In this document: in pieces, positions 30,552-39,408 of the stretch
Layout: the number at the start of each line of letters is the position of its first letter
How positions within the stretch are numbered: the stretch's first letter is position 1
Assembly (NCBI GenBank): GCA_965228695.1
Contig: CBDDIB010000002.1
Location: forward strand, 2,852,001-2,916,000
DNA: 64,000 nucleotides
Origin: JAJFJD01 sp965228695
GTDB lineage: Bacteria > Pseudomonadota > Alphaproteobacteria > UBA8366
Direction: 5' to 3'
Translations under genes and position numbers: made by a program
Notes under the pieces: generated by a model
Databases searched by the model: none
What the model was told of the DNA's origin: nothing
The model's input: only the letters and a program-made list of their open reading frames with translations

Positions 30552-33152
30552 TTAGCGATCGGCCTCGCGCCGCCCGAACAGCTCGAGCAGTGCCGGTAGG
30601 ACGATCAAGGTACACAGCATCGTCAGGCTCACCGACAGCGTCAGCAGGTAGCCCATGCTGGCGGTGCCCGGATGATTGGACAACGTCAGCGCCCCGAAGG
30701 AGCCGATCGTCGTCAACGCGCTGAACAGGACCGCGCGGGGTGTCGAGGTTTCGAGCATTTTGTCGTCACCCTCGTCTCGGTGGCGCAACACGATATGGAT
30801 GCCGAAGGCGACGCCCAGACCGAGAATCAGCGGCAAGACGATGATATTGGCCAGGTTGAAGGGCGTCTGGAAGATCACGGTAACGGCGACCGTGATCACA
30901 ACCGCGAGCGCAAGCGGGCTCAGCACCATCAGGACATCGGGTATGCGACGAAGGACCGCGAATAACAGAAGGACGATCATGATAAGCGCCAGCACCGCCG
31001 CCTGCTGGAACGATCCGACCACCGCATCTTTCACGGCCGAATAGCGGATCGCCGACCCGCTTGCCGTGGGTGTCACTTTCTGGACGGCCGCGGCAAACCG
31101 ACGGCGGGCATCCGCATCCCGCAGGTCGTCTCGCGGCTTGATGGTTATAAGCGCGCGGCCATCCTTGCTGATCTGCCGGTCGCGCAGCGGTGCGGGGATC
31201 GTTTCGAGGGTAATGCCGTCCGGTTGCATCAGGTCGGACAGACGGTCACGGAAGAGTGGGAAGTCGCCGAGCAGGGCATCTTCAAGCCGTTTCCGCGCCT
31301 CGGCCGTTGCCGGGAGCTTGGAAAGCGCCGCCGCGAGCTTTTCAGCGTCGGGCAGAATGCCGGAGTTCGGTGCTTTTAGGGCCGTCTGTAGCGACGCGAG
31401 CGCCTTTTGCCGCGCCGCGTCCGATAGCGATTCGGCGCCGCCCGTGCCCATGAAGACCGGCGTCAGGACGAGGGCCGTCTCTTCGATGATTTCTTTCTTC
31501 GTCTCTTGATTGTCCGGTACGAGATCGCTGATTGTCGTGGCGTTTTTCACCTCCGGCAACGCCCTCAGATGCCGGGCGAGCTGGTCGGCGGTCGCGAGGT
31601 CCTGAACGAGGAGTTCTGCAGAGTAAGGCTCGGTCCGCGCGTCCTTCAGCAGATCGAGCAAGGTCGCGACCGACGGCGAGTTGGGATCGCGCAGATTGAG
31701 CGGATCTTCGTCGAATTGCGCAAACGGCGTGATGGCGGTTGCGGCAATGCCGATGATTGCCGCACCGATCACGATCTTACGGGGGTGCGATTGGACCAAA
31801 CCGCGAAGCGGGCTGCGCGCCTGGCCGCTGCCCGGATTTTCGGAAGCGCGCACGCGCATGACGTAGAGCAGCGCCGGGAGAAGCGTCATGTTCGCGACCA
31901 GGGCGATGAACATGCCGGCGCCGGAAATGACGCCCAATTCCGATACCCCGCGATAGTCCGTCGGCAGGAAGGACAGAAAGCCCAGCGCCGCGGCCAGTGC
32001 GGACAGCAGGAGCGGCCCGCCAACACCCTTGGCTGCCTCCCGAAGGGCATCGCCGGTGCTCCCCGCATTGGCCATCTCTTCCCGGGACCGCAGCGTGAAA
32101 TGAATGCCGAAATCGACGCTGAGCCCGATGAACAGAACCGCAAAGGCCACGGATATCAGGTTCAAGGCGGAGAAGGCCGCGACGGCGAAGGCCGCGGTGA
32201 GGATAAGGCCGACCACGAGCGTCATCAACGCCGCAATCACCAACCGTGCCGACCGCAGTCCGAGTGCGAGCAGGACGAGGACGATCGTAAAAGACAGGAT
32301 GCCGACCAGGCCCATGCCGTCCTTGACCGTCTGGAGCTCTTCCTGACGCATCAACTGTGTCCCGGTCACCCGGACGCGCACGGTGTCGTCGGTATCGAAC
32401 CCCAGCTTCGCGGTAACGTCGCGGATGACGGTCATCGCTTCGGAAACGGGGGAGAGCGATCCGAAATCCACGACTGGTTGGGCGATTATGAAACGGCGGC
32501 TGGCGGTTTTGTCGTCCGTATCGTCGGACAGCAAGGTTTGCCAAGACAGGCGCGCGTCCTTGCCCTCAGCGAGGGCATTTACGGTTGCCGTCATCCTGCG
32601 CAGCGCCGGGCCGAATGCGGTTGCGGACTCGGCGGTCGCATTCTCCAGGGCAAGCGACAGGATATCGGCGAGGCCGCGGAGCGAAGGGTCCGCGCTAATC
32701 CCTGCCAGTAGGGGCTGTGCTTCCGCCAGGCGGTCGGCGAGGGACTCGAGCTCGGTTTCGTCCAGATAGAGAAGACCGTTCTGCCTTAGAAATGTCAGTC
32801 CTTCCGGGAAGAAGATGCTCTTGAACCGGTCGGTGCGCGCTCTTAGGGTTTTTGCGAGCTTGCCGGCTGCGTCATCCGCCTGTTCCGCGGTACGCGCCTC
32901 GACGATGATGGAGAGCGTTCCGTTGGATAACGGAAAGGCTTCGTTGATGGCGATTTCGTTTTGGCGAAAAGGCAACGATGGCGACAGCATCTTATCGACG
33001 CTGGCGTCCACCGAGACGTTGTTAACCGCGTAATACAGCGCGCCCGCGGTGAGCAGTGCCGTGCCGATGATGATGAACCAGGCAAAGCGGCAGGCGCCTT
33101 CGATCCATCGGGCGAAGAACCGCCGGCCAAAACCGTTATTTTCGATCGTCAC
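30552..33152 (-). CDS. RND/MMPL-family exporter, HpnN-like
   Basis: An 866-residue inner-membrane RND exporter with two repeated halves. Each half has a first helix (WFIIIGTALLTAGALYY near the N-terminus), a large periplasmic loop and a five- to six-helix bundle (for example IVLVLLALGLRSARLVIAAL and GISFTI-like SVAFAVLFIGLSVDFGIHF). The signature GLSVDFGIHF occurs in the first half and GLGVAFGIHIVLRHRDEGDD in the second. The periplasmic stretch FFPEGLTFLRQNGLLYL and ADRLAEAQPLLAGISADPSL match HpnN, the hopanoid transporter. No hopanoid genes are in the window, so the name is tentative. The start is a GTG with AAGGAAAC before it. Confidence 0.85.
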   Translation of the reverse strand: MTIENNGFGRRFFARWIEGACRFAWFIIIGTALLTAGALYYAVNNVSVDASVDKMLSPSLPFRQNEIAINEAFPLSNGTLSIIVEARTAEQADDAAGKLAKTLRARTDRFKSIFFPEGLTFLRQNGLLYLDETELESLADRLAEAQPLLAGISADPSLRGLADILSLALENATAESATAFGPALRRMTATVNALAEGKDARLSWQTLLSDDTDDKTASRRFIIAQPVVDFGSLSPVSEAMTVIRDVTAKLGFDTDDTVRVRVTGTQLMRQEELQTVKDGMGLVGILSFTIVLVLLALGLRSARLVIAALMTLVVGLILTAAFAVAAFSALNLISVAFAVLFIGLSVDFGIHFTLRSREEMANAGSTGDALREAAKGVGGPLLLSALAAALGFLSFLPTDYRGVSELGVISGAGMFIALVANMTLLPALLYVMRVRASENPGSGQARSPLRGLVQSHPRKIVIGAAIIGIAATAITPFAQFDEDPLNLRDPNSPSVATLLDLLKDARTEPYSAELLVQDLATADQLARHLRALPEVKNATTISDLVPDNQETKKEIIEETALVLTPVFMGTGGAESLSDAARQKALASLQTALKAPNSGILPDAEKLAAALSKLPATAEARKRLEDALLGDFPLFRDRLSDLMQPDGITLETIPAPLRDRQISKDGRALITIKPRDDLRDADARRRFAAAVQKVTPTASGSAIRYSAVKDAVVGSFQQAAVLALIMIVLLLFAVLRRIPDVLMVLSPLALAVVITVAVTVIFQTPFNLANIIVLPLILGLGVAFGIHIVLRHRDEGDDKMLETSTPRAVLFSALTTIGSFGALTLSNHPGTASMGYLLTLSVSLTMLCTLIVLPALLELFGRREADR

Positions 33153-33158
33153 GTTTCC

Positions 33159-33443
33159 TTATGCGGCGAGGCACGGAAACCGGCTTATAGCATCGGCCAT
33201 TCCATCGGCACAATTGCGGTTGTCCGCCGGGGTTTGGCACTCAGGTCGAGCCTGAAAGACCAGCCCCGCGAGTCGGGAGCAGAGGGGGGATTTGCCGAAT
33301 GCGGGGCTGGCGAGTGTTATGGGGAGATTCTCGTTATTAGAATTCACATAGACCTGTTTCTTTGCGTGACAATAGTTCTGTGTTTCGTACAGCCGCCGCC
33401 GGTCCGCCACGGCTTGTCCGGACATCTGAAACAATTGAAACAT
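33159..33443 (-). CDS. Doubtful small protein upstream of the HpnN-like gene
   Basis: A 94-residue frame with a good ribosome site (GGAAGGA before the ATG at 33443) and a stop only 6 bp from the HpnN start, as in an operon. The chain has five cysteines, several in ECQTPADNRNC, and no signal peptide or domain that I recognise. The ATG overlaps the GTTTCAATTGTTTC motif. The codon use is less biased than in neighbouring genes. It may be a real short gene or chance. Confidence 0.35.
   Translation of the reverse strand: MFQLFQMSGQAVADRRRLYETQNYCHAKKQVYVNSNNENLPITLASPAFGKSPLCSRLAGLVFQARPECQTPADNRNCADGMADAISRFPCLAA
33428..33441. promoter_or_regulatory. GTTTCAATTGTTTC element, copy 1
   Basis: Direct repeat GTTTC-AATT-GTTTC (reads GAAACAATTGAAAC on plus). 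An identical 14-mer is at 34430-34443, 102 bp before an OmpR-type regulator gene. Two copies 1 kb apart suggest a shared operator. Confidence 0.4.
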
Positions 33444-33563
33444 TAAATTCCTTCCGGTGACATCGGACGGAAAGATACCGCCGGCAGGCTGTTGTTTGTG
33501 TGCCGCAATGCAGAGCGGCCGGGCGTGAGACCGGGCCGGTAATGCTTACAAGGAGGTATCGAA

Positions 33564-33749
33564 ATGGGCGTTTTGGTCAAGTACTGCCGGAAAGTCGGGA
33601 GACTGGGACGGTGGGGTGGTTGGAAAACGATCCGCTTGGGCCGAAACGATGGTATTCGCGGTGCGGGCGCGGCGCCGGCGGATTTGCGCATGTACACCCT
33701 GCCGCGAGGAATCCGCCAACGGGATCACCTCCGCTCCGATTTCTCGTAA
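33564..33749 (+). CDS. Possible small basic protein with a strong ribosome site
   Basis: ATG at 33564 follows AAGGAGG at near-ideal spacing. The 61-residue product is strongly basic (GVLVKYCRKVGRLGRWGGWK, then IRLGRND) with an Arg-rich tail and no signal. A different frame (33500-33862) competes. A GC-rich hairpin (33779-33810) follows the stop. I do not recognise it. Confidence 0.4.
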   Translation: MGVLVKYCRKVGRLGRWGGWKTIRLGRNDGIRGAGAAPADLRMYTLPRGIRQRDHLRSDFS

Positions 33750-33778
33750 TCCCTAAAACGCATAACCGGCAACGAAGA

Positions 33779-33810
33779 ACGCCGGGCCGCGGAAAACCGG
33801 GGCCCGGCGT
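33779..33810. terminator. Possible GC-rich stem without T-run
   Basis: ACGCCGGGCC / GGCCCGGCGT, a perfect 10-bp stem. No T-run follows, so termination would be weak or of another kind. Confidence 0.4.
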
Positions 33811-33834
33811 CGTCAAGCCGACGTGGGGAGGGTG

Positions 33835-34344
33835 TCAGCTCTTGAACGGTGTGTGGAGTTGAACGCTTTGGTTCCCGTTCCGAACCGCGCTGGGCGGCAT
33901 CGTCCGTGGCAATGACAGTTCGGATTTGCAGACGTGATTATCGGTCATGACGCAGCGCGAATTCTTTTTCGAAGGGGCCGCACCGATGCGCGACCGGATC
34001 GACTGGGGCAACACGCGCTGCCATCGTGCCGAATTGCCGGTGTTGAGCTTGGGCAAGCGGTATAATGTTTGCCGTGGCGACGCGCTCGAGCAACTGCAGG
34101 CATTCACCGGCATTTGCGTGGCGCGCTCGCTCCGGTTGCCCTGTTGGCGCTCCTGTGTCGCGTCGGCACCTAAGACATTCGACCCGATCGCGGCGGTACC
34201 GGTCGGCGCGAAAATAATCAGGGGTAGAATCAGCAGCGCGTACAAGAGACGCGGCGGACGCGGCTTGCGTGGCTGCAGGCTGCCCATGATCCGTGCTTGC
34301 GCGTCGATTGGCGATTTTTGCTGTTTTTGATGATACTCTTGCAT
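33835..34344 (-). CDS. Possible exported hypothetical protein
   Basis: A 169-residue frame starting from ATG at 34344 (MQEYHQKQQKSPIDAQARIM). A hydrophobic segment (RLLYALLILPLIIFAPTGTA, about residues 33-52) looks like an uncleaved anchor or an internal signal. The rest is polar, with about five cysteines (NACSCSSAS, SRCVMTDNHVCKSEL) and many Arg, Ser and Gln residues. A weaker ribosome site (GGGAACAGAGCC) precedes the ATG. I do not recognise the family, and a competing plus-strand frame exists at 33947-34330. It is divergent from the OmpR-type regulator gene. The frame is plausible but unproven. Confidence 0.42.
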   Translation of the reverse strand: MQEYHQKQQKSPIDAQARIMGSLQPRKPRPPRLLYALLILPLIIFAPTGTAAIGSNVLGADATQERQQGNRSERATQMPVNACSCSSASPRQTLYRLPKLNTGNSARWQRVLPQSIRSRIGAAPSKKNSRCVMTDNHVCKSELSLPRTMPPSAVRNGNQSVQLHTPFKS

Positions 34345-34429
34345 GGCTCTGTTCCCAGTTAGCGTGTAACTACGCTCAGGAGTATGCGGGCAGGAAATTT
34401 CTGAGTGATGTCGCTTTAAGCCAATACGT

Positions 34430-34443
34430 GTTTCAATTGTTTC
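34430..34443. promoter_or_regulatory. GTTTCAATTGTTTC element, copy 2
   Basis: Exact match to the copy at 33428-33441, upstream of the response regulator start at 34545. OmpR-family regulators bind spaced direct repeats, so this could be its own operator; the 9-bp repeat spacing is slightly short for that. Confidence 0.4.
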
Positions 34444-34544
34444 TGGATCACCGCGCCAAAATTTTTGGGGATTGAGCGAAAGATTGGGAGTTTCCCAAGG
34501 CCTTCTCACGCCTTGCGAACATCTCTAGTTGGGAGGGGCACGGC

Positions 34545-35270
34545 ATGAGTGACCGTGAACGTATCGTCGTTGTCGATGACGAAGAGGATGTGCGCGACAC
34601 TTTCGCGGAATATTTAACGATGCGGGGGTATGACGTATCCACTGCGGAATCCGGCGAGGCGCTACGCGCGCGCGTTGAAGAAGGTTCTTTCGATCTGGTC
34701 CTCCTGGATTTGAATTTACCCGGCGAGGACGGTCTGACCTTGGCGCGGTTCCTGCGCGAAGAGACAGAGGCCGCGATCATCATGGTGACCGCCGCAGCAG
34801 AGCCGGTGGACCGTGTTATCGGTTTGGAACTCGGCGCGGACGACTATATCGGCAAGCCCTGCGATTTGCGGGAACTGGCTGCCCGTGTCAAGAGCGTGCT
34901 GCGCCGCGCGGGTAATCCTCCGGCAAAGGTGCCGAGCGGGGACAATCGGCGGCTGGCGATCGGCAGTTTTGTTCTCGACCTTGATGCGCATGAGCTATTT
35001 GCGGAAGACGGCTCGCCGGTGTCGTTGACGGCGATGGAATTCGACCTGTTGGCGGCATTCGTCGAACACCCCAATCGTGTCCTGACGCGCGATCAGTTGC
35101 TCGACCTGGCGCATCACCGGCGCTGGGATCCGTTCGATCGCAGCATCGATATCCGTATTGCCCGGTTGCGGCGCAAGATCGAAGTCGATCCTCAGAAGCC
35201 GCAAATAATCAAGACCGTCCGCGGCGCAGGTTATGTCTTCGTACCCGACGGCAAGAGTTCGACGGTTTAG
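34545..35270 (+). CDS. OmpR-family response regulator
   Basis: A 241-residue regulator. The receiver domain (about residues 4-118) has the acidic pocket DDEED, phospho-acceptor Asp55 in LLDLNLPGEDG, Thr in MVTAAAE and Lys in GKPCDLREL. The C-terminal winged helix (about 140-235) ends with DQLLDLAHHRRWDPFDRSI, then IRIARLRRKIEVDPQKPQII and TVRGAGYVF, typical of OmpR/PhoB. ATG at 34545 has a GGGAGGGG ribosome site. A hybrid histidine kinase gene follows after 57 bp in the same direction and is probably its partner. The regulon is unknown. Confidence 0.95.
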   Translation: MSDRERIVVVDDEEDVRDTFAEYLTMRGYDVSTAESGEALRARVEEGSFDLVLLDLNLPGEDGLTLARFLREETEAAIIMVTAAAEPVDRVIGLELGADDYIGKPCDLRELAARVKSVLRRAGNPPAKVPSGDNRRLAIGSFVLDLDAHELFAEDGSPVSLTAMEFDLLAAFVEHPNRVLTRDQLLDLAHHRRWDPFDRSIDIRIARLRRKIEVDPQKPQIIKTVRGAGYVFVPDGKSSTV

Positions 35271-35327
35271 AATATTCCGGCTGTACGGCAAAATTAGCCG
35301 GTCGGTGGAGGCGAGAGACGAGCAGAC

Positions 35328-38300
35328 ATGGCGACCCGATCCGAACGCACCTTGTCGCGCCACTACGCGAAGCTGGCCGTTGCCAGTTCGGTGCCGCTCA
35401 TCATCCTCGTCATCGCGCTGGGTTATGTCCATTACGCGGAGCAGCATCAGCGGCGGCTTGAGAACCTCCTGGTTTCGCTGCACGAGCGGCATCAAAAGAT
35501 CCATCGGACGCTTCGGGCGACGGAAAACCACGTCGATCAGATGCGGCGCTGGGCGGAAGCCTATCTGGCGAACGAGGATCAGCGGCTGTCGCGCCTGTTG
35601 CCCTTGCTGACGGTCGAAGCCGACGAGAAGACGCAGGACATCACCGGCTATTTCCTCGACAAGAACGCGGATTCGCTCCAACCCGGCGGAACCGGGAATT
35701 TTCTTGGCGGCAGTTTGGCGCTCGCCGGCGGGACCGAGAAACTGCGCGTCGTCAGTTTGTCGCTCGATATCTTCTCGATCCAGCAACTGGGGCATGTCGC
35801 CAATTTGGCGATCCGGCACAGCTACTTCATGCCGCTTTACCGTGATTTCCTCTCGATATGTCCCGCATCCGACCGCGAAATCTACGGTACGCTCACCGGG
35901 AATTCGAAAATCGGTGCGGCCGTATATCCTTTTTTCGACCGATCGGTTTTTTCCAAGGCGATGCCGGACGCACGACCTAACCGGACCGCCTATTGGATAT
36001 CCGGTGAAAATAGCGTCATCGACGGCGATGTGCTGATTTCTCACGCCGCGCCGGTATACGAACTCAACCGTTTTGTCGGGGTTGTCGGCGCGGACCTGTC
36101 GCAATCCGGAATGCGGGCGCTGCTGCGCGTGCCGAAGTTCAAGAATATTTCCGGCCAGCTCCTGGACAAGCGGGGCAGGGCGCTTGCGTCGATCGGCGCC
36201 GCGGAGCCGGATATCTACGACGCCTTGTTGGACGCACCGGTCGCTTACCAGGCGATGAGCGACGTGGATGCGAATTCCTTCTACCAAGTGGACGGCTACT
36301 ACCTGCTGCGATTGCCGCTTAGCGGCATTGGCTGGAATGTCGAATATGCCGTGCCGTCGTCGGTCCTGACCGAAGGGTTGGCCTGGCGATTCCTGCCTTA
36401 CGGATTGATCATTGCCGGATTGATCGCGACGCTTGTGTTCGGGCAATTGCTGGTCCGGTCGCAGTTCGTGCAGCCCGTGCTGTCTTTCGCCCAATATATC
36501 CGGACGGGCGCACGCGGCGAAGAAGAAGCGCCGCCGGTGCTGCCCAGGATCTGGAAGCCTTGGTTGTCGCTGCTGCGGGCGACGTTCCGGCGTAACAGGG
36601 AAGTCCTCGACCGGCTTCAGGAAAGTGAAGAGCGTCACCGGCAGCTCGTCGAATTGTCGCCGGAAGCGATCATGCTGCACGATCGCGACGGCATTACATT
36701 CCTGAACCCGGCCGGTTGTGCGATTCTGGGATTCGCGAGCCCCGAAGAGGCCTATGACAGTTCCTATATCGATTTCGTTTCCGACGACGAAAAGGAACAG
36801 GCGAGCCGCCGCATCACCCAGGTGATGGACGAGGCCAGGCATATCCCGATGGCCGAGCGCCGCATCACGGATGTTCGGGGGCGCCAGAAATTCATCGAGG
36901 TCACGGCGACGCCCTTTACCAACCAGGACGGCGACGTGGTGGCATTGGTGCTGTTCCGCGATGTTAGCGGCCGGAAGGCGATGGAGCGGGAGGTGCGCGA
37001 GAGCGAAGAGCGGTTCCGGGCGATTTCCGGCGCGATCCCGCTGCCGATTCTCATCTCGGATACCGAGACATACACGCTCCGCTATATCAACCCGGCGGCG
37101 TGCATGCAGTTGGGCATCGACGGCGACTTTCTCGACCAACTGACGATCTTCAATCTTTGCCGCGATCCCGGTTTCCGGAAAACCTTGGAGACCCTATCCG
37201 GCGGCGATCACGAGCGCGACAGCCGGGAGATGGAAGCGCAGCGGCCGAACGGCGAAAAGTTCTGGGCCCGCGTCACCACGGTTCCGATGAAATACGAAGG
37301 TCAGGATGCGCTGATCTACGCCATTGTCGACCTGACCGAACGGGTTCAGGCGGAGGCCGAATTGGCGCAGCAGCGCGACTCCTTCCATCAGAAAGAAAAG
37401 ATCGCTGCGCTGGGATCCTTACTTGCCGGATTGGCGCATGAATTGAACAATCCTTTGTCGGTGGTCAGCGGTCAGGCACTCATGATGGAGGAAGCCGTCT
37501 CCGACGACGCGATTTCCCGACGCGCCCGCCGTATTCGCGATGCGGCCGAGCGATGCAGCCGTATCGTGCGGACATTCCTTTCGATGGCCCGCAGTCAGGC
37601 GCCGTCAAGCGGGGCGATCGACTTCAATCAGACGGTTCGGTCTGCCCTCGACCTGACGTCCTACAGTCTGCAGAGTTCCGGCGTCGCCCTATCGGTCCAT
37701 CTCGATAGGAAATTGCCGCCGCTGGTCGGCGATGGCGACCAACTGCATCACGTCGTGACGAATTTGGTCGTCAATGCAGAGCAGGCAATGAAAGATGTCG
37801 ATGATAACCGCAGTCTGACCGTGCGCACGCAGGCGGGCGACGATGGGGCGCATATTGTCCTGACGGTCGCCGATACCGGGCCTGGTATTCCGGAGGATAT
37901 CGCGGAACGCATCTTCGAACCTTTCTTTACAACGAAGGCGGGGGCGGTCGGCACGGGGATCGGCTTGGCGCTGTGCCGTGATATCGTGCTCAGCCATGGC
38001 GGTGAGATACAGTTCCAGCCGAACGATCCGCGCGGCACCGTCTTCAGCGTCACGTTGCCGCTCCGCGAGAATTTGGAGGAGAGCGCCGATCAGGAACTGA
38101 TCCCGGTCGGTCCGGAGACGACCGGCAAGGTTCTTGTGGTTGACGACGACCAGGAGGTCGCCAAGACGCTCGCGGATTTCCTGCGGACACGCGGCCACGA
38201 CGTCGACACCGCCTTCGGCGGACAGGAAGGGATCGATATGGCGCGGCGAAGCCGGTACGACATGATCATCAGCGACGTGCGCATGCCCGGGGTAGATGGA

Positions 38301-38501
38301 CCCGGCCTCTATCGGACGCTGCGGGCGGAAAACACCGATCTGGACCGCCGCATCCTCTTCATGACCGGGGACACGTTGGGCGTCGACCTGTCCGAGATCG
38401 TGCAGGAGGCCGACATCCTGGTCATCGAGAAACCGCTCGACCCGGCTTCGGTTGCGGGTCTCGTCGGCGAACGGCTGCACACGCTTCAACAGGACCTCTG
38501 A
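35328..38501 (+). CDS. Hybrid sensor histidine kinase with PAS domains
   Basis: A 1057-residue sensor. Membrane helices flank an extracytoplasmic domain: TM1 at about residues 17-35 (VPLIILVIALGYVHYAEQ) and TM2 at about 350-370 (LIIAGLIATLVFGQLLV). The intervening 300 residues look like a dCache-type sensor. Two PAS domains follow (about 435-550, RHRQLVELSPEAIMLHDRDG; and about 560-680). The phospho-acceptor His704 is in GLAHELNNPL; the ATPase motifs are NLVVNAEQAM and DTGPGIPEDIAERIFEPFFT. A C-terminal receiver has Asp983 in ISDVRMPGVDGPG. The kinase likely phosphorylates its own receiver and the adjacent OmpR-type regulator. The signal is unknown. Confidence 0.95.
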   Translation: MATRSERTLSRHYAKLAVASSVPLIILVIALGYVHYAEQHQRRLENLLVSLHERHQKIHRTLRATENHVDQMRRWAEAYLANEDQRLSRLLPLLTVEADEKTQDITGYFLDKNADSLQPGGTGNFLGGSLALAGGTEKLRVVSLSLDIFSIQQLGHVANLAIRHSYFMPLYRDFLSICPASDREIYGTLTGNSKIGAAVYPFFDRSVFSKAMPDARPNRTAYWISGENSVIDGDVLISHAAPVYELNRFVGVVGADLSQSGMRALLRVPKFKNISGQLLDKRGRALASIGAAEPDIYDALLDAPVAYQAMSDVDANSFYQVDGYYLLRLPLSGIGWNVEYAVPSSVLTEGLAWRFLPYGLIIAGLIATLVFGQLLVRSQFVQPVLSFAQYIRTGARGEEEAPPVLPRIWKPWLSLLRATFRRNREVLDRLQESEERHRQLVELSPEAIMLHDRDGITFLNPAGCAILGFASPEEAYDSSYIDFVSDDEKEQASRRITQVMDEARHIPMAERRITDVRGRQKFIEVTATPFTNQDGDVVALVLFRDVSGRKAMEREVRESEERFRAISGAIPLPILISDTETYTLRYINPAACMQLGIDGDFLDQLTIFNLCRDPGFRKTLETLSGGDHERDSREMEAQRPNGEKFWARVTTVPMKYEGQDALIYAIVDLTERVQAEAELAQQRDSFHQKEKIAALGSLLAGLAHELNNPLSVVSGQALMMEEAVSDDAISRRARRIRDAAERCSRIVRTFLSMARSQAPSSGAIDFNQTVRSALDLTSYSLQSSGVALSVHLDRKLPPLVGDGDQLHHVVTNLVVNAEQAMKDVDDNRSLTVRTQAGDDGAHIVLTVADTGPGIPEDIAERIFEPFFTTKAGAVGTGIGLALCRDIVLSHGGEIQFQPNDPRGTVFSVTLPLRENLEESADQELIPVGPETTGKVLVVDDDQEVAKTLADFLRTRGHDVDTAFGGQEGIDMARRSRYDMIISDVRMPGVDGPGLYRTLRAENTDLDRRILFMTGDTLGVDLSEIVQEADILVIEKPLDPASVAGLVGERLHTLQQDL

Positions 38502-38639
38502 CACCGGTCGCCGGCACCGAAACACGACCGAGACAAAGGATTTTCTGAAATTCCGCCGGGAATGCTAGGATGCGGATCGCCGTCGGTCGGTGATTCCCCG
38601 GCGGTGGCATGACGACGAGACAGGCAAGAAGGAAATACC

Positions 38640-39392
38640 ATGCTCTTGGCGCGATCGACGGAAGAAGCGGCGCAGAACCAACGCGTTGTGCATGTTCACG
38701 GATATGACTACGTGCTCAGCGAATATATCGGTGCGGCGCCGGTCCGGGGCATGTATGTCGAGGGCAACGAGGTCAATGACAACGATCTGCCACAGGGGTT
38801 CCTGGTCGAACAGCCGCCGGGCAGCGTAACGCCGCCGCATTTCCACGAGGTGAACCAATTCCAAGTCTTCGTCGGTGGAACCGGCACGATGGGCAAGCAG
38901 GAAGCCCAGCCGGTTACCGTGCATTACGCGGGCGGTCACACGCCCTACGGCCCTATAACGGCGGGCGACGAGGGGGTCCAGTACTTCACGCTTCGGGCGG
39001 CCTGGGATCCCGGCGCGAAATACATGCCGAAATCCCGGGATCTCTTGAAGCCCGTGCCGCGGCGGCATCGCATGGCGGATCCGGTCGACATCAGCGATGC
39101 GGCCGCCTTGGCCGCGCGGTCTGAACCGGCGCTCGATATCCTGATGGAACGCGAGGAAGATGCGCTTGCGGCCTACGTCCTGCGTCTGGGGTCGAATGCC
39201 CGCATGCCGGTACCGGCGCCGTCGGACGGCGGCGGGCAGTATCATGTCGTCGTGAACGGCGGCTTGATGCGCGCCGGCAAGGTCATGCCGAAGCTGTCCT
39301 GCCTGTTCGTATTTTCGGACGAATCCGAGTATGAGGTCGAGGCCGGACCGGACGGTCTGGAGATGCTCGTCCTGCAATTCCCAAAGATTTGA
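38640..39392 (+). CDS. Cupin-fold protein
   Basis: A 250-residue protein. ATG at 38640 follows AAGGAA. The first cupin-like domain (about residues 40-120) contains PPHFHEVNQFQVFVGGTGTM and VTVHYAGGHTPYG, giving the His residues expected for a metal site. The second half (about 150-250) looks like a reduced cupin with GGGQYHVVVNGGLM and SCLFVFSDESEYEVEAGPDG. Bicupins of this size have diverse roles (dioxygenases, isomerases, binders). No partner gene suggests a substrate. It is convergent with the TRAP permease gene, with only 16 bp between stops, and follows the hybrid kinase by 138 bp. Confidence 0.7.
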   Translation: MLLARSTEEAAQNQRVVHVHGYDYVLSEYIGAAPVRGMYVEGNEVNDNDLPQGFLVEQPPGSVTPPHFHEVNQFQVFVGGTGTMGKQEAQPVTVHYAGGHTPYGPITAGDEGVQYFTLRAAWDPGAKYMPKSRDLLKPVPRRHRMADPVDISDAAALAARSEPALDILMEREEDALAAYVLRLGSNARMPVPAPSDGGGQYHVVVNGGLMRAGKVMPKLSCLFVFSDESEYEVEAGPDGLEMLVLQFPKI

Positions 39393-39408
39393 TCGGCTTG
39401 GAGCGCCG

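Noticed and set aside
33500..33862. 120-codon plus-strand frame overlapping the small basic gene
   Set aside because: Lacks a ribosome site and reads through the GC-rich stem; the shorter frame at 33564 is better supported.
34995..37139. A 714-codon minus-strand open frame across the hybrid kinase
   Set aside because: Antisense shadow of the kinase; no domain and no ribosome site.
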